64,000 bases of DNA from Tetrahymena thermophila SB210 (taxonomy: Eukaryota > Ciliophora > Oligohymenophorea > Hymenostomatida > Tetrahymenidae), in NCBI RefSeq assembly GCF_000189635.1, contig NW_002476443.1:30138-94137 (forward strand), given 5' to 3'. This document shows, piece after piece, positions 61,576 through 64,000 of this stretch. Every line of letters starts with the position of its first letter. Positions within the stretch are counted from its first letter, which is position 1. Made by a program: the position numbers and the translations under genes. A model generated the notes under the pieces. It did not search any database. It was given only the letters and a program-made list of their open reading frames with translations, and had not been told where the DNA came from.

Positions 61576-64000
61576 TTTTAATTAGCTTTTATTATTCAAA
61601 ATATCACAATCCAAAACAAATAAACTGTTTTTACTAAAGGTCAAGTGTCAAATTTGAGAGATTAATGCAATTTGCTAAACCAGAACCTAAGCCTGATGCA
61701 CCTTTGTCACCAATATGATTATCCCTTTTTAAATATTGAAGATAAAAAAATATTATTAAATAGTTAATTAGAAGGAAAAAATATGAAATAAAAAGATTTA
61801 TTAATAAATTAATAATAAAAGTAAAAAATTTGAAAATAAAAGCATGAGCTAAATAAATTAACAAAAAAAGAAAGAACAAAAAAAAGCAAGCACAATAAAA
61901 AGAAAAAGAAAAAAGAGCTTTATTGTTTTTAATTAGTTTTTATAATTCAAAATATCAAAAACAAATAAACTGTTTTTACCTAAGTTCAAGTGTCAAATTT
62001 GAGAGATTAATGCAATTTGCTAAACCAGAACCTAAGTCTGATGCACCTTCATCACCAATATGATTTTCCCTTTTTAAATATTGAAGAAAAAATATATCAT
62101 AAAATAGTAAATGAGAAGGAAAAAATGAAGAAAAAAGATGAAATAATAAGATTAATTAATTAATAATAAAAGTAAAAAATTTGAAAATAAAAGCATTAGC
62201 TAAATAAATTAACAAAAAAAAAACAAAAAAAAGCAAGCACAATAAAAAGAAAAAGAAAAAAGAGCTTTATTATTTTTAATTAATTTTTATAATTTAAAAT
62301 ATCACAATCCAAAACAAATAAACTGTTTTTACCTAAGTTCAAGTGTCAAATTTGAGAGATTAATGCAATTTGCTAAACCAGAACCTAAGCCTGATGCACC
62401 CATTGCATCAATTTTATTGTAACTTTTTAAATATTGAAGAAAAAATATAACATAAAATAGTAAATGAGAAGGAAAAAATGAAGAAAAAAGATAAAATAAT
62501 AAGATTAATTAATTAATTAATTAGTAATAAAAGTAAAAAATTCAAAAATTAAAGGATGAGCTAAATAAATTAACAAAGAAAAACAAAAAAAAGTAAGTAC
62601 AATAAAAAGAAAAAGAAAAAAGAGCTTTATTATTTTTAATTAATTTTTATAATTCAAAATATCATAATCCAAAACAAATAAACTGTTTTTACAGAAGGTT
62701 AAGTGTCAAATTTGAGAGATTAATGCAATTTGCTAAACCAGAACCTAAGTCTGATGCACCTTCATCACCAATATCATTATCCCTTTTTAAATATTGAAGA
62801 AAAAATATATCATAAAATAGTAAATGAGAAGGAAAAAATGAAAAAAAAAGATGAAATAATAATATTAATTAATTAATAATAAAAGTAAAAAATTTGAAAA
62901 TAAAAGGATGAGCTAAATAAATTAACAAAGAAAGAACAAAAAAAAGCAAGCACAATAAAAAGAAAAAGAAAAAAGAGCTTTATTGTTTTTAATTAGTTTA
63001 TATAATTCAAAATATCACAATCCAAAACAAATAAACTGATTTTACTAAAGTTTAAGTGTCAAATTTGAGAGATTAATGCAATTTGCTAAACCAGAACCTA
63101 AGCCTGATGCACCTTCGTCACCAATTTAATTCCAACTTTTTAAATATTGAAGAAAAAATATATCATAAAATAGTTAATGAGAAGGAAAAATTGATGAAAA
63201 AAGATGAAATAATAATATTAATTAATTAATAATAAAAGTAAAAAATTTGAAAATAAAATGATGAGCTAAATATATTAACAAAGAAAGAAAGAACAAAAAA
63301 AAGCAAGCTCAATAAAAAGAAAAAGAAAAAAGAGCTTTATTGTTTTTAATTAGTTTTTATAATTCAAAATATCACAATCCAAAACAAATAAACTGTTTTT
63401 ACATAAGTTCAAGTGTCAAATTTGATAGATTAATGCAATTTGCTAAACCAGAACCTAAGCCTGATGCACCCATTGCACCAATTTAATTATCCCTTTTTAA
63501 ATATTGAAGAAAAAATATATCATAAAATAGTAAATGAGAAGGAAAAAATGAAGAAAAAAGATGAAATAATAAGATTAATTAATTAATAATAAAAGTAAAA
63601 AATTTGAAAATAAAATGATGAGCTAAATAAATTAACAAATAAAGAACAAAAAAAAGCAAGCACAATAAAAAGAAAAAGAAAAAAGAGCTTTATTGTTTTT
63701 AATTAGTTTTTATAATTCAAAATATCATAATCCAAAACAAATAAACTGTTTTTACCGAAGGTTAAGTGTCAAATTTGAGAGATTAATGCAATTTGCTAAA
63801 CCAGAACCTAAGCCTGATGCACCTTCGTCACCAATTTATTTACCACTTTTTAAATATTGAAGAAAAAATATAACATAAAATAGTTAATGAGAAGGAAAAA
63901 TTGAAGAAAAAAGATGAAATAATAAGATTAATTAATTAATTAATAATAAAAGTAAAAAATTCAAAAATAAAATGATGAGCTAAATAAATTAACAAAGAAA
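61319..64000 (-). CDS. LRR exon-array gene, 3' part (partial)
   Basis: Minus-strand LRR exons: 63845-63756, 63492-63403, 63135-63046, 62782-62693, 62422-62333, 62069-61980 and 61724-61635, each 90 nt, phase 2-2, then a C-terminal exon 61409-61319. That exon encodes FNKINESQKFKVISQ, CLKSKRLVVFKKIF and TGA 61319-61321. The repeat type is xNxIGDxGASGLGSGLANC + INLSNLTLDL, closer to the array at 57-60 kb than to the kinase A array. Introns are ~255-275 nt. The gene continues past the right edge; by analogy with kinase A its 5' part could encode a kinase, but that is not visible here. Confidence 0.82.

Noticed and set aside
61634..61879. Minus-strand 81-aa ORF ending in an LRR
   Set aside because: It fuses intron sequence to one LRR exon; the real exon is 61635-61724.

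Overview
This window reads as nuclear DNA of an oligohymenophorean ciliate, most likely a Tetrahymena-type macronuclear scaffold. It is extremely AT-rich. Every long conserved reading frame needs TAA and TAG to be glutamine with TGA as the only stop. Most introns are 45-80 nt, AT-rich and GT...AG. Read with that code, most apparent short ORFs become antisense shadows or exon fragments. All identifications come from reading the sequence by eye; no search was run.

Region 1 (1-11,030, minus strand): two neighbouring genes for related protein kinases. The left one (kinase A) is spliced in frame into at least 14 tandem copies of a 90-nt exon, each encoding one 30-residue leucine-rich repeat (LRR) and separated by nearly identical ~335-nt introns. 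The array runs off the left edge. The right one (kinase B) has the same fold, but its C-terminus is unclear.

Region 2 (13,000-55,900): an ordinary gene-rich stretch on both strands. In order: an unidentified protein; an initiator tRNA-Met; a TBC (Rab-GAP) protein with a Q/N-rich N-terminus; a coiled-coil protein; a mitochondrial-type translation initiation factor IF-2; a possible vesicle-tether subunit; several unidentified proteins; a 719-residue Q/N-rich protein; a TPR protein; an FHA-domain protein; a SAM-domain protein; a complete ten-exon mitochondrial RNA polymerase; and a small LYR-motif protein. Three of these (IF-2, RNA polymerase, LYR protein) point to mitochondrial gene expression or assembly. 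Exon phases and total lengths close exactly for IF-2, the polymerase, and the TBC, FHA, TPR and LYR genes.

Region 3 (55,600-64,000): a rearranged, repeat-rich end. The LYR gene's 3' half is tandemly duplicated as a decayed copy. A GC-rich tRNA-like element follows. Then come two LRR exon arrays in opposite orientation, each ending in a short C-terminal exon and facing one another across an imperfect inverted repeat. The left array is truncated at its 5' end and has one exon partly replaced by foreign sequence containing a perfect hairpin and a 9-bp minisatellite. The right array runs off the window.

The most interesting signal is the LRR exon system. All exons are symmetric (phase 2-2), so they can be gained, lost or skipped without breaking the frame. 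One residue next to the splice junction is hypervariable while the rest of the exon and the introns are almost invariant.
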